A stretch of 45,232 bases of DNA from assembly GCA_035258565.1 (NCBI GenBank), contig DATFXF010000178.1, positions 1-45,232 of the forward strand, written 5' to 3'. The position numbers were made by a program, and so were the translations under genes. The notes beneath the pieces are model-generated. The model was not told where the DNA came from, made no database searches, and saw only the letters and a list, made by a program, of their open reading frames with translations. The stretch's first letter is position 1; the number at the start of each line of letters is the position of its first letter. Positions 8,296-17,552 of this stretch are shown here, piece after piece. This DNA is from DATFXF01 sp035258565. Lineage in GTDB: Bacteria; Acidobacteriota; Terriglobia; Acidiferrales; UBA7541.

Positions 8296-10095
8296 ATGGC
8301 TACTACGACACTTCCCCGAGCGACGATGAAGGGTGGGAGTTTTCTGATCGAGTCCTGCCGCCCCGAAGAGATCTTCACGCCGACAGACTTGAGTGACGAT
8401 CAGAAGCTGGTCGGCCGGACGGCCGAAGAGTTCGTCACCAAAGAAGTCCTGCCGCTCGCGCATGAGCTCGAGCAGCACAAGGAAGGAGCGATGGCCACGC
8501 TGCTCAGAGAAGCGGGCGAGCTGGGCCTGCTCGGCGGCGGTGTGCCGGAGGCCTATGGCGGCTCGGGCCTCGACAAGATCTCGGGCACCTTGCTGGCGGA
8601 GAAGCTTTCGGCTTACGCATCGTTTGCCGTCAGTCACGGCGGCCACTCGGGTATCGGCACGCTGCCGATTGTCTACTTTGGAACCGAAGAACAGAAAAAG
8701 AAGTATCTGCCCAAGCTGGCCACCGGCGAGCTGCTGGCAGCGTACTGCCTTTCGGAGCCGCATGCGGGCTCGGACGCGCAGAACGCGCGCACGCGCGCCG
8801 AGCTTTCCCCCGACGGCAAGAACTGGATCCTGAACGGGCAAAAGATGTGGATCACGAACGGCGGCTTCGCCGACGTGTTCATCGTTTTCGCCAAGGTGGA
8901 TGGCGAGAAGTTTTCCTGCTTCATTGTCGAGCGCGGCTGTCCGGGCTTTTCCGTGGGCCCCGAGGAGAAAAAGATGGGCATCCGGGGCAGCTCCACGGTG
9001 CCGATTTTCTTCGAGAATTGCCGCGTGCCGAAGGAGAATCTGCTGTACGAGATTGGCCGAGGCCACATCGTCGCCTTCAATATCCTCAATGTCGGCCGAT
9101 TCAATCTGGGAGCGTATTGCCTGGGCGGCGCGAAGAAAGTGCTGGAGGCCGCCGCGAAATATGCCAGGGAGCGCACGGCGTTCGGTAAGCCGATCGGCGA
9201 ATTCGGCCTGATCCGCGCGAAGCTCGCGGAGATGGCCATCCGCATTTACGCCGTCGAATCCATGATTTATCGCTCGGCGGGCATGATGGACCGGGCGATG
9301 AGCGCTGCGGGCTCGGCTGCGGATCGCACGCAGCAGTTGATGAAGGTACTCGAGGAGTACGCCGTCGAAAGCTCCATCAGCAAGGTGTACGGAAGCGAGG
9401 TGCTTGATTTCGTCGTGGATGAGGCCGTGCAAATCTACGGCGGCTACGGCTTCCACGAAGATTACCCTGTGGCGCGCGCCTATCGCGACAGCCGCATCAA
9501 CCGCATCTTTGAAGGCACAAACGAAATCAACCGCCTGCTAATCATCCAGATGCTGATGAAGCGTGCAATGAGCGGCACACTGCCACTGATCCCCGCGGCA
9601 ACCAAGCTGGCTGACGAAATCCTGGCCGGGCCGCAGCTCGAGGAGGGCCCCACGGGCGCACTCGCCGAAGAGGAGCGCGCGGTTCATGGCGCGAAGAAGA
9701 CTTTCCTGCTGGCCGCGGGGGCGGCGGTCCAGAAGTACCGCGAGCAGCTCGCCGAGCAGCAAGAAATCGTCGCCGCCCTGGCGAACTTGGTCATGGAAAG
9801 CTATGCGATGGAATCGTCGCTGCTCCGTGCCAAGAAGGCCGTGGGGGCGCGCGAGGAGGCCGCAGTGGCTCCCATGGTAGACGCCGCGCGGTCTTTTCTC
9901 TATGACGCCGCCGACCGCGTGGAGAAAGAGGCGCGCACGGCGCTCGGAGCCGTGGCCGAGGGCGATCTGCTGCGCACACAGCTCGCCGTGCTCCGCCGCT
10001 TCGCCAAGCGCGAGCCGGCTGATCCGATCGCGCTGCGGCGCCGCGTTGCGGCGGCCGTGCAAGCGGGAGACCGCTATCCGTTCGAGGGCCGCTAG
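8296..10095 (+). CDS. fadE: Acyl-CoA dehydrogenase, FadE type
   Basis: FAD-dependent acyl-CoA dehydrogenase of 599 residues, the first oxidative step of beta-oxidation. The length matches the ~595-residue Bacillus FadE (YusJ) class, with a C-terminal extension after the usual core. Visible are the flavin/substrate motif YCLSEPHAGSDAQNA, the loop GQKMWITNGGFADVF, the second signature QIYGGYGFHEDYPVARAYRD, and IFEGTNEINR with the catalytic base Glu406. GAGG stands nine bases before ATG 8296. It is the third member of the fadN-fadA-fadE set and is followed after only seven bases by an unknown gene. Confidence 0.95.
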   Translation: MATTTLPRATMKGGSFLIESCRPEEIFTPTDLSDDQKLVGRTAEEFVTKEVLPLAHELEQHKEGAMATLLREAGELGLLGGGVPEAYGGSGLDKISGTLLAEKLSAYASFAVSHGGHSGIGTLPIVYFGTEEQKKKYLPKLATGELLAAYCLSEPHAGSDAQNARTRAELSPDGKNWILNGQKMWITNGGFADVFIVFAKVDGEKFSCFIVERGCPGFSVGPEEKKMGIRGSSTVPIFFENCRVPKENLLYEIGRGHIVAFNILNVGRFNLGAYCLGGAKKVLEAAAKYARERTAFGKPIGEFGLIRAKLAEMAIRIYAVESMIYRSAGMMDRAMSAAGSAADRTQQLMKVLEEYAVESSISKVYGSEVLDFVVDEAVQIYGGYGFHEDYPVARAYRDSRINRIFEGTNEINRLLIIQMLMKRAMSGTLPLIPAATKLADEILAGPQLEEGPTGALAEEERAVHGAKKTFLLAAGAAVQKYREQLAEQQEIVAALANLVMESYAMESSLLRAKKAVGAREEAAVAPMVDAARSFLYDAADRVEKEARTALGAVAEGDLLRTQLAVLRRFAKREPADPIALRRRVAAAVQAGDRYPFEGR

Positions 10096-10102
10096 GACCG
10101 CG

Positions 10103-10699
10103 GTGCCGCGGACAGGAACTTCTTTCCCCATTTCCATCGGCTGGATCGCTTCGCTCGCACGACCCTACCTGCGCGGCTATCGAGTCCGGGCCGAGCGCGG
10201 TGACCAGCTCCGAGGCTATTGGTTCCTCGTTCCCCCTCCGGGGGGTAGCCGCGCAAGACGATCCGTGGCGTCGGTCCCTTCGCCCGCGCTGGGCTTCTTC
10301 GTTGGCTATCTGCTTGCTCCTGACGAATACGGTTTCCTTGCCGCCGAGCCACCCGCGTCCCTGGTGTTTGCTTTCGTTGAGCCCCTAGGAGGCAGCCTGC
10401 ATGGCAAGCTGGTGGGGCATCCGGAGAGCTTGGTGCGCAAGACGGCTGAGTACATTCGCTGGTTAACGCACCGCCCGCCTCGGTTCGCCTTCTATCCGGG
10501 CGAACTTCCAGCGCTCGTGAGGCACCACTCCATGCGTGAATGGCCGCCGGCCAAGTACGAGCACTACTCCCGCAACTTCTTCATTGAAACGCTGGCCTTG
10601 CTGGTGCGCAGTGGGTTGGTGCGCAGGCTGCTCACCGAATCACCACCGGCCTCGAAGACAAACGCGAGACGTCCAAGAAAGGGCACCCGTTCAAGGTAG
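10103..10699 (+). CDS. Unknown protein translated directly behind fadE
   Basis: The family is not recognised. A GTG at 10103 with AGGA six bases upstream (overlapping the fadE stop region) starts a 198-residue frame. The open frame extends upstream through fadE in another register, so the GTG is the sensible start. The protein has LARPYLRGYRVRAERGDQ near the N-terminus, a hydrophobic middle (ALGFFVGYLLAPDEYGFLA), then SLVRKTAEYIRWLTHRPPRFAFY and a helical SRNFFIETLALLVRSGLVRRLL before a basic, disordered tail. There is no signal peptide. The 7-base gap to fadE suggests co-translation and a role linked to acyl-CoA metabolism, but this is inference from position only. A terminator follows at 10745. 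Confidence 0.68.
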   Translation: MPRTGTSFPISIGWIASLARPYLRGYRVRAERGDQLRGYWFLVPPPGGSRARRSVASVPSPALGFFVGYLLAPDEYGFLAAEPPASLVFAFVEPLGGSLHGKLVGHPESLVRKTAEYIRWLTHRPPRFAFYPGELPALVRHHSMREWPPAKYEHYSRNFFIETLALLVRSGLVRRLLTESPPASKTNARRPRKGTRSR

Positions 10700-10744
10700 G
10701 GGGATGGGCGCGAGTGCTGGCTGCTGCCCGAGAGCGAACGCCGC

Positions 10745-10765
10745 GGGAAGCCCGCTTCCCCTTTT
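10745..10765 (+). terminator. Rho-independent terminator after the fad genes
   Basis: GGGAAG (10745-10750), loop CCCG, CTTCCC (10755-10760), then C and four T. This is a six-pair hairpin with a short U-tract, 46 bases after the stop of the gene at 10103-10699. It would end the fadA-fadE transcript. Confidence 0.6.
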
Positions 10766-11166
10766 AACCAACTCCCTGGACGCGTACAGGCCCGAATCCT
10801 TCTAGGACTTCAGAACCCTTGAATAAGCAAGCGGTTAGCGAGTTGATCGCGGTGCGTCCTTTGGCTCGCGACTTGCATCCAATCAGTGTAAGGAGATGGA
10901 AGCCGTGGTCAGGGTGAACAAAGATCGGCTGCGGAAGTGGCTCTGGGTGGTGTTGGCGGCCTCGATTGCGTTCCAACTTTACTTTGTGCGCGAACTGCTG
11001 GCCGCGCTGTTCCTATTCACGTTGGCTTTTGCCGTCTTGGCCGGGCTGGTCGCTGTCTTCTACTTGGTCGATCAAGCCGGGCAGTTGAGCCTGGCCTGGG
11101 TCGAGCCGCGGGCACGCCAGGTGATGCCAAGGCTGCGTGAGCGGGCTCTCGGGTTGCTGGAGGAGC

Positions 11167-11949
<783 letters not shown>

Positions 11950-12109
11950 GGTCTTTCGCTCGATACCTGCCTGGGGGGTTCGAGAGGCCCGGAGAATAGC
12001 ACCCCGCGGAGCTAGCTCGATGGCCCCCGGAGGCCCGCAAACCCACAAAAGACGCGTGGCCAGTGGGCCGGGCTTAAGGTATCATGGACTGCTTTGGACG
12101 GGCGGGCAG

Positions 12110-13090
12110 ATGACTCGAAGGTCTGGACAGATAAGTAACGGCAAAACGCTGCTGCGGGTGCGCCCGCGAGGCTTCTGCGCGGGGGTCGTGCGCGCCGTGG
12201 ATATCGTCGAGCTGGCGCTCGAGGCTCACGGGCCGCCGGTCTATGTCCACCACGAAATCGTGCACAACCGCTATGTCGTGGATCAGCTTCGGGGGCGGGG
12301 TGCGATTTTTGTCGAGACGGTGGAGGAAGTGCCGCTGGGTGCCGTGCTGGTCTTTAGCGCGCACGGCGTGCCGCCGACGGTCCGCGCCGAAGCGAAAGCA
12401 CGCAACCTGCTCGTGATTGACGCCACCTGTCCTCTGGTCACCAAGGTGCATCTCGAGGCGCTGAAGTTCGCCCGCGAAGGGCGCACGATCATCCTCATCG
12501 GTCACCGCGACCATCAGGAGATTGTCGGCACCTCGGGCGAGGCGCCGGAGCGCACGCTCGTGGTGGACAGCATCGCAGAGGTGGACCGGCTGACCGTGGA
12601 GGATCCCAACCGGCTGGCCTACCTCACGCAGACGACGCTGAGCCTCTACGATACGCAGGAGATTGTGACGCGGCTCCGTCAGCGCTTCCCGAACATTGTG
12701 GGCCCGGCCTCGGACGATATCTGTTATGCGACCCAGAACCGGCAGGAGGCGGTCGAGCAGATGGCGCGGGATGTGGACCTGATTTTGGTGGTAGGCTCAC
12801 CGAACAGCTCGAACTCAAACCGCCTGGTGGAGGTGGCCGCTCGTGCCGGAGTGCCGGCGCGGCTCATTGACGATGCGAGCGGCATCGCCCCGGAATGGCT
12901 GGAGGGCGTGCGCCGCGTCGGCCTGACTGCAGGTGCCTCGGCGCCCGAGGTCTTGGTCGAGCAGGTTAGCGAGCGGCTGGCGGGTTTCGGCTTCACCGAC
13001 CAGCGAGACTTGGACCTCATCCGCGAAGACGTGCGTTTCACGTTGCCGTCGGAGCTGGCCAGCCTCGCGCCGAGCGGTAAGACGACTTAA
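12110..13090 (+). CDS. ispH: 4-hydroxy-3-methylbut-2-enyl diphosphate reductase
   Basis: Last enzyme of the MEP isoprenoid pathway, reducing HMBPP to IPP and DMAPP with a [4Fe-4S] cluster. The 326-residue protein keeps all three cluster cysteines: Cys23 in GFCAGVVRAV, Cys107 in DATCPLVTKVH and Cys205 in DDICYATQNRQ. The diphosphate-binding histidines (VHHEIVHN, SAHGV, GHRDHQE) and the catalytic Glu137 are also present, as is GSPNSSNSNRL. The ATG at 12110 gives the normal N-terminus; the ribosome site is weak (GGGCGGG). It is followed 60 bases on by the arginase-fold gene, in the same direction. Confidence 0.96.
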   Translation: MTRRSGQISNGKTLLRVRPRGFCAGVVRAVDIVELALEAHGPPVYVHHEIVHNRYVVDQLRGRGAIFVETVEEVPLGAVLVFSAHGVPPTVRAEAKARNLLVIDATCPLVTKVHLEALKFAREGRTIILIGHRDHQEIVGTSGEAPERTLVVDSIAEVDRLTVEDPNRLAYLTQTTLSLYDTQEIVTRLRQRFPNIVGPASDDICYATQNRQEAVEQMARDVDLILVVGSPNSSNSNRLVEVAARAGVPARLIDDASGIAPEWLEGVRRVGLTAGASAPEVLVEQVSERLAGFGFTDQRDLDLIREDVRFTLPSELASLAPSGKTT

Positions 13091-13150
13091 GGCGCATCCC
13101 GTCAAGGCGTCCGGAGTAAAACCCGCGCCCCAAAAAAGAAGGAGCTTTTC

Positions 13151-14326
13151 TTGGCGGTCAAGATTGTCCGTCAGCCGAAGAAGATTGCCCTGATTGGCGC
13201 GCCCACGAGCGCTGCAGCACTCGCCGCGGGCCACGAGCGTGCCCCCGCCGCGCTGCGCGCCGCGGGGCTTATCGAGCGCCTCGAGGCCGCGGGTTACGAG
13301 GTCGTCGATCATGGCGATTGCGCGACGCAGCTCTTCGCGCCCGATGACGAGCATCCGCGCGCTCGGAATCTTCCCGCCGTACTCGCGGCGCTGAACGACC
13401 TGAAACCCCGCGTTGAGCAGGCCGTGAAATCAGGCGCGCTGCCGCTCATCCTGGGAGGCGATTGCATCATCGCGCTGGCGACCGTCGCCGGCGTCCGCCG
13501 CTACTACCGCAATGTCAGCTTGATCTACATGGATCGCGACGCCGACCTGAACGTGCCCGCGACCTCGCCTTCCGGCTGCGTGGACGGCATGGTCGTGTCG
13601 CACATTGTCGGCCGTGGTGCGCCGGAGTTGGTGCGTTTCTGGGGAGAGCCACCGCTCGTGCGCGAGCCGGACGTCGCTTTGTTCGGCCTCGATCGGCTGG
13701 ATCCACCGGAGTACGAAGTGCTTGCGCACTCTCCGATCCGGCACCACATGGCCGGTGACGTGGCGCGGCTGGGCGCCGCCGCAGCAGCCCAAGCGGCGCT
13801 CGAACGGATCCACGCCACGAACCACGAGTTTGTCCTCCATTTCGATGTGGATGTGATTTCCGCGGACGACTTCCGCGCCACCGATCTCCCCGCACCCGGC
13901 GGTCTGCGCCTGGCTGATGTCGAGCAGGCGCTAGAGGTGTTCATCCGGCAAAAGAATCTCGCGGCGCTGGAGATCACCGCGTACAACCCGGAGCTCGACC
14001 TAGATGGCGGCGCCGCCAAGCTCTTGGTGGGCCTGATCGCGCGGGCGCTGGCGGCGCGGCTCGAGGCGCTATGGCACCCAGAAGAAGCTCTGCCTCCGGC
14101 GGAGGTCGCGACTGCGCCCGCAACGTCTGCCGCGCAGGCGAGTCCTACCACTCCTGCGACCGAAGACACCCGAGCGCCTGCTAAGGACGTCCCGTTGGGT
14201 TCCTCCTCTGGCGGTGAAGCACACACTCAGGGCGCTTCGGAGCCTCAGTCACCCGAGGCGACTCCGGAAGAGCCGGGCCCCGACGAATCCACTCCCGAAA
14301 CGGACCAGAATTCCTCCTCGTCCTGA
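13151..14326 (+). CDS. Arginase-fold protein with replaced metal ligands and a disordered tail
   Basis: Ureohydrolase superfamily protein (391 aa), but probably not an ordinary Mn-dependent arginase or agmatinase. Aligned by eye, the usual GGDH is GGDC (Cys105), DAHxD is D128-R-D130-A-D132 (His to Asp), the shuttle His after TSPSG is Asp145, and the Glu of the ...MEVNP motif is Ala277 in ITAYNP. Asp128, Asp132, Asp232 and Asp234 remain. The fold regions are otherwise well kept. Residues after about 310 form a ~80-residue Pro/Glu/Ala/Ser-rich tail. The TTG start at 13151 is well supported by AAGGAG six bases upstream. It lies behind ispH. It may be a catalytically altered or non-enzymatic member. 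Confidence 0.85.
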   Translation: MAVKIVRQPKKIALIGAPTSAAALAAGHERAPAALRAAGLIERLEAAGYEVVDHGDCATQLFAPDDEHPRARNLPAVLAALNDLKPRVEQAVKSGALPLILGGDCIIALATVAGVRRYYRNVSLIYMDRDADLNVPATSPSGCVDGMVVSHIVGRGAPELVRFWGEPPLVREPDVALFGLDRLDPPEYEVLAHSPIRHHMAGDVARLGAAAAAQAALERIHATNHEFVLHFDVDVISADDFRATDLPAPGGLRLADVEQALEVFIRQKNLAALEITAYNPELDLDGGAAKLLVGLIARALAARLEALWHPEEALPPAEVATAPATSAAQASPTTPATEDTRAPAKDVPLGSSSGGEAHTQGASEPQSPEATPEEPGPDESTPETDQNSSSS

Positions 14327-14491
14327 CCCCCCGGTTCCGGAGGAGTCCGATGGCTACCATGCTATAGTTTCGTCGGCCTTTTCTCTCGCGCGTCCCGGCG
14401 ATGGAGAGGGCACGCGCCGTGGACGGAGGACCAAACGAACGAGACCGCATAGCAAAACGTTACAGCGTAAAGAGTCGGTGATTATGCCCCT

Positions 14492-15187
14492 ATGTTTGAA
14501 ATCATTGATTTGAGTCAGGAAATCTTCCCCGGTATGCCGGTGTTTCCCGGCCTTCCGGAAGTGAAGATCACCATCCACCAATCACATGAAGAGTTGGATG
14601 GCATTACCGATAATGATGTGGTTTCACCGGCCGTGAACCGGCTGGAATTGGGCGAACATACAGGAACGCACGTCGACGCCATCAACCACATGGCACGACA
14701 GTACCGGGGACAGTCTATCGACACGATGCCTCTAACGATGTTCTATACGGAGGGGATCTGTCTAGACCTGTCTCATAAAGGTCTGCTGGATTTGATTGAG
14801 CCGGCCGATTTAAAACGCGCCCTTTCCAGGGCGGATCTTGAAATTAAGCAGGGGGATACTGTCCTACTGTACACGGATCATTATCGACGCGCATTTGGGA
14901 CAGACGATTGGCGCAATGGACCGGGAGTCAGCATTAGCGCAGCGCGCTGGCTGGGTCAGCAGGGGATCGCTGCCTTTGGCGTAGAAATGGCATCACCGGG
15001 TGTGAGAGGCGTTTCCAATAAGGAGGTGCATCGTATTTGCGGCGAGTTAGGTTTTACCCATTACGAGAATATGATCAATTTGTATCAGCTAATCGGTCGC
15101 GGGCGTTTTCGCTTTATTGGTCTGCCGCTCAAAATACGCGGAGGAACCGGCTCCCCTGTGCGGGCCATTGCTGTCTTCGAGGCCTGA
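14492..15187 (+). CDS. Cyclase-family metal hydrolase (kynurenine formamidase-like)
   Basis: A 231-residue member of the cyclase family (the KynB fold). The family motif is present as EHTGTHVDAINH, supplying the His/Asp metal ligands; the N-terminal IDLSQEIFPGMPVFPG and C-terminal GLPLKIRGGTGSPVRAIAVFE are also typical. These enzymes hydrolyse amides such as N-formylkynurenine or isatin-type rings; with no tryptophan-catabolic neighbours I leave the substrate open. The base composition is clearly less G+C-rich than the genes to its left, which marks the beginning of the accessory region. No strong ribosome site precedes ATG 14492. Confidence 0.88.
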   Translation: MFEIIDLSQEIFPGMPVFPGLPEVKITIHQSHEELDGITDNDVVSPAVNRLELGEHTGTHVDAINHMARQYRGQSIDTMPLTMFYTEGICLDLSHKGLLDLIEPADLKRALSRADLEIKQGDTVLLYTDHYRRAFGTDDWRNGPGVSISAARWLGQQGIAAFGVEMASPGVRGVSNKEVHRICGELGFTHYENMINLYQLIGRGRFRFIGLPLKIRGGTGSPVRAIAVFEA

Positions 15188-15301
15188 GAGCGGTAGCAAA
15201 GCCCAAAGGAGATCAGGTGCTTCAGCCGATGATGTGAATGATCGTCTTACGGGCACGTTGGATTATATATCCCGGTTGAGATGGCTCGAACAGGTGCAAA
15301 C

Positions 15302-15466
15302 GTGAGTAGGGTCTCTTCGAAACTCGTAATGTTGATCTTGATTATGGGATTCACTCCGAATGGATTCGCCACCGACCAAAGTCAAGACGAAACGGCTATA
15401 CGCAGAGTAGAGGCTGACCTGCAGGACGCCTGGAACCGACAGTGTGGGTTCACGCACCCGCGGTGA
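15302..15466 (+). pseudogene. N-terminal fragment of a secreted DUF4440/SnoaL-like protein
   Basis: A short frame reads a plausible signal peptide (KLVMLILIMGFTPNGFA), then DQSQDETAIRRVEADLQDAWNR, which is how DUF4440/NTF2-like proteins begin their first helix. After AWNR the family pattern (usually HD...) is lost and a stop follows at 15464. Only about the first quarter of such a gene is left. The GTG at 15302 or the ATG at 15281 could have been the start. It sits directly upstream of another decayed gene. Confidence 0.45.
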
Positions 15467-15546
15467 AGTCCTGAGTGCGCCTCGCCACGAAGGATTCGGG
15501 TTACGATTGACCCCATTCGAGGGGGCTCGCTCAAAGGAGCCAAAAC

Positions 15547-16188
15547 ATGACGGACTATCGCAGCATAGAGCAACAGCTCTCTCAGTCACTCGGCCTCCGT
15601 CGGCGCCCTGTCGCCGTCAAGTTCCAAGAGACGCCGCCTGCCGGGATGCCCAAATTCAATGGTACGGAGCCCTCCGGCTGCAGTTTCTGGCGGCTTGCTG
15701 CGGCAGGGCAGGCGTTATACACCGTCCCCAGTGACCATTACAACTGCGCGATTGGAAGCTATACGCATAACATTCCCCTTCCAGAGGAACGGACTCACGA
15801 ACTCGAACAGACGCTCTCCTTCATGACGCGTATTGGCTACATGAAGATGGAGGAAGTTCCCGGGATCCCACGTCTGGCCCAGGCGCCGCGGGTCGTGATC
15901 TATGCGCCCCTCGGGGAGACGCCGGTAGAAACCGGACGTGGTGCTCTTCGCGGGCCCGCCTGGGCAAATTATGCTGCTACAGGAGGCCGCCCTGGGCGCA
16001 GGCCTGGGGGCACGAATTCCGCTTCTGGGCCGCCCGACTTGTATGGCGCTTTCTGCGACGCTTGCTCAAGGTGAGTACGGGCTGTATCGGTAATCGTGTG
16101 TACACCGACTTAGGAGAGGACGAGCTTTTTTACATGGCGGTTCCCGGAGTACCACCGCGCTCGCCGACAGGCACTGGCGACGGAATAG
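15547..16188 (+). pseudogene. DUF169 family gene, broken by at least three lesions
   Basis: The first ~128 codons read a normal DUF169 N-terminus (RRRPVAVKFQETPPAG, GCSFWRLAAAGQALYT, HYNCAIGSYTHNI). An extra A in the AAA run near 15929-15931 shifts the frame; the next register continues correctly (PDVVLFAGPPGQIMLL, LGRPTCMALSATLAQG). A second shift near 16073 is needed to read TGCIGNRVYTDLGEDELFYM. A short deletion around 16145 then joins to the usual C-terminal EYHRARRQALATE and a stop at 16186-16188. Each piece is family-like in its own frame, so this is a recent wreck rather than chance. The function of DUF169 proteins is unknown. Confidence 0.75.
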
Positions 16189-16286
16189 CGGATTGTTTCC
16201 GCTGCCGCTGGTGTGGTGCTGGAAGGAAAAGAGGAGCCGCATAGCTGATCAGCTACCGCGCGCGAGTCCTCCCTGCCAGCTCAGCG

Positions 16287-16523
16287 TCACCCTTCCGGTG
16301 AGCGCACCTGTGCTCCGTGCGGGTCTTGCCCGAATTCGCGCCGAGCACGGCGCTGACGCAAGAGATCGCAGCATTGATCGAGCTCCACCTGGATTCTTGC
16401 CAACCGTGAACGGTCTTCCTCCGTCAGCGCTCCCTGGTTGTAAAGTTTGTGCTCTTCTGCCACAAGCCTCTCCATATGGCCCAGAACAGGCTGGTCAGTC
16501 GTGTCTTTCATCTTTTCATGCAT
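16287..16523 (-). CDS. DUF2630 family small protein
   Basis: A 78-residue soluble helical protein of a family with no known function. The hallmark C-terminal half IQVELDQCCDLLRQRRARRE followed by FGQDP is clear, preceded by an N-terminal HMERLVAEEHKLY helix. The ATG at 16523 is chosen because TTTGGAGG lies eight bases upstream; an in-frame TTG five codons earlier falls inside that ribosome site. It is a single gene flanked by decayed sequence on its left and, about 127 bases away on its right, by the end of the enoyl-CoA hydratase gene on the same strand. Confidence 0.85.
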   Translation of the reverse strand: MHEKMKDTTDQPVLGHMERLVAEEHKLYNQGALTEEDRSRLARIQVELDQCCDLLRQRRARREFGQDPHGAQVRSPEG

Positions 16524-16650
16524 GGCGATTACCTCCAAAGATAAATGTTTGTCTTGCGTCTCCTGCAGGGTGCAAATATTTCCATCGAGATGGTCAGTGG
16601 CTACCCGGATGTATTAGGCCAACGCCAGCCACGCGGGAACGCCTGATTAC

Positions 16651-17436
16651 TTACTTCCCCTGGAAGACGACCTTGTCGCGAAAGTTGCGGGCACCATGCT
16701 CTAAGAGGGCAGCAACTGCGGCACGCATGTCTTCGCTTTGGAACAATGGCGGCGCCACCTCGCCAACAAGCTTGTCTGCGGCGCGTATGCCGCCCTCCAG
16801 ATACGTGCGCACGAGCCGCTTGCCCGCCGCGTAGGCCAGCGTAGGGCCACGTGCGAGCCGTTCGGCGAAGGCCTGGGTCTCCGATTCAAATGCGTCATCG
16901 GGCACGACTCGATTCACGATGTTCCACCGCTCGAACGTTGCGGCGTCGTACGGCTCGGCGGTGTAGATGATTTCTCGGGCCCGGTGGGAGCCTGCTCGTT
17001 CAGCCAAGCGTTGCACCCCGCCGAGCAGCGTCGTGGTTCCGATGGTCGCCTCGAGCTGTCCGAAGCGGGCCGACGCAGCCGCCCATATGAGATCGCATGC
17101 GAGCACCAGTTCCAGTCCTCCCCCGACGCACAGCCCTTGCACGGCGGCCAGGGTTGGAAATGGCAACTCCTCAACGTCCGCAATCATTCGCTGATGGGTT
17201 GTAAACCGCTCGCGCGCTTCACTCTCGGTTCTTCCCTTGAAGGCGCTGACATCCGCCCCGGCGGAAAAGATTTTCCCCTCGGCCCGCAACAACAGTGCTC
17301 TTAACGGAAGCCGCTTGACCTCGGTTACAGCGGTGTGGAGGTCTTCCATCAGCTCCCCGCTGAGCAGATTGAGAGGGGGATTCGCCAGCGTGAGGATGCC
17401 CAGCGAACCCGAGGTTTCAAAGTGCACCTTATCCAT
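16651..17436 (-). CDS. Enoyl-CoA hydratase/isomerase family protein
   Basis: Crotonase-fold enzyme of 261 residues. The oxyanion-hole stretch is KIFSAGADVSAFKG, and the active-site segment LCVGGGLELVLACDLIWAAASARFGQ LEATIG keeps both glutamates expected of a true hydratase (in GGGLE and in GQLE). ATG 17436 is unambiguous, with AAGGAGG seven bases upstream. Upstream open frame to 17652 is not protein-like. A palindromic operator lies at 17504-17519, between this gene and the remains of a divergent tetR gene, so it was probably under TetR-type control. It is not in an operon with other fatty-acid genes. Confidence 0.92.
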   Translation of the reverse strand: MDKVHFETSGSLGILTLANPPLNLLSGELMEDLHTAVTEVKRLPLRALLLRAEGKIFSAGADVSAFKGRTESEARERFTTHQRMIADVEELPFPTLAAVQGLCVGGGLELVLACDLIWAAASARFGQLEATIGTTTLLGGVQRLAERAGSHRAREIIYTAEPYDAATFERWNIVNRVVPDDAFESETQAFAERLARGPTLAYAAGKRLVRTYLEGGIRAADKLVGEVAPPLFQSEDMRAAVAALLEHGARNFRDKVVFQGK

Positions 17437-17503
17437 ACCTGACCTCCTTACCGAACGCCGAATTTCCGCGAGATCGAATCGCTCGCAGGATTGGATTCCG
17501 AGA

Positions 17504-17519
17504 GCGACCGTTCGGTCGC
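17504..17519. promoter_or_regulatory. TetR-type (FadR-like) operator palindrome
   Basis: GCGACCG-TT-CGGTCGC: perfect seven-base arms around a two-base centre, placed between the divergent starts of the enoyl-CoA hydratase gene and the tetR fragment. The core GACCGNNCGGTC agrees with the operator I recall for the TetR-family FadR repressor of Thermus (TGACCG-NN-CGKTCA). Confidence 0.6.
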
Positions 17520-17552
17520 AACATGTGGCAAAATAATTTGGGGGCAAGAGCT

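Noticed and set aside
7543..9456. A 637-codon open frame on the minus strand through fadA's end, the GGCT-like gene and fadE
   Set aside because: It is antisense to three well-supported genes and its translation is His/Arg/Leu-rich without motifs; long antisense frames are expected in high-G+C coding DNA.
12057..12085. TATCAT before ispH as a -10 box
   Set aside because: No hexamer resembling TTGACA is found 15-19 bases upstream.
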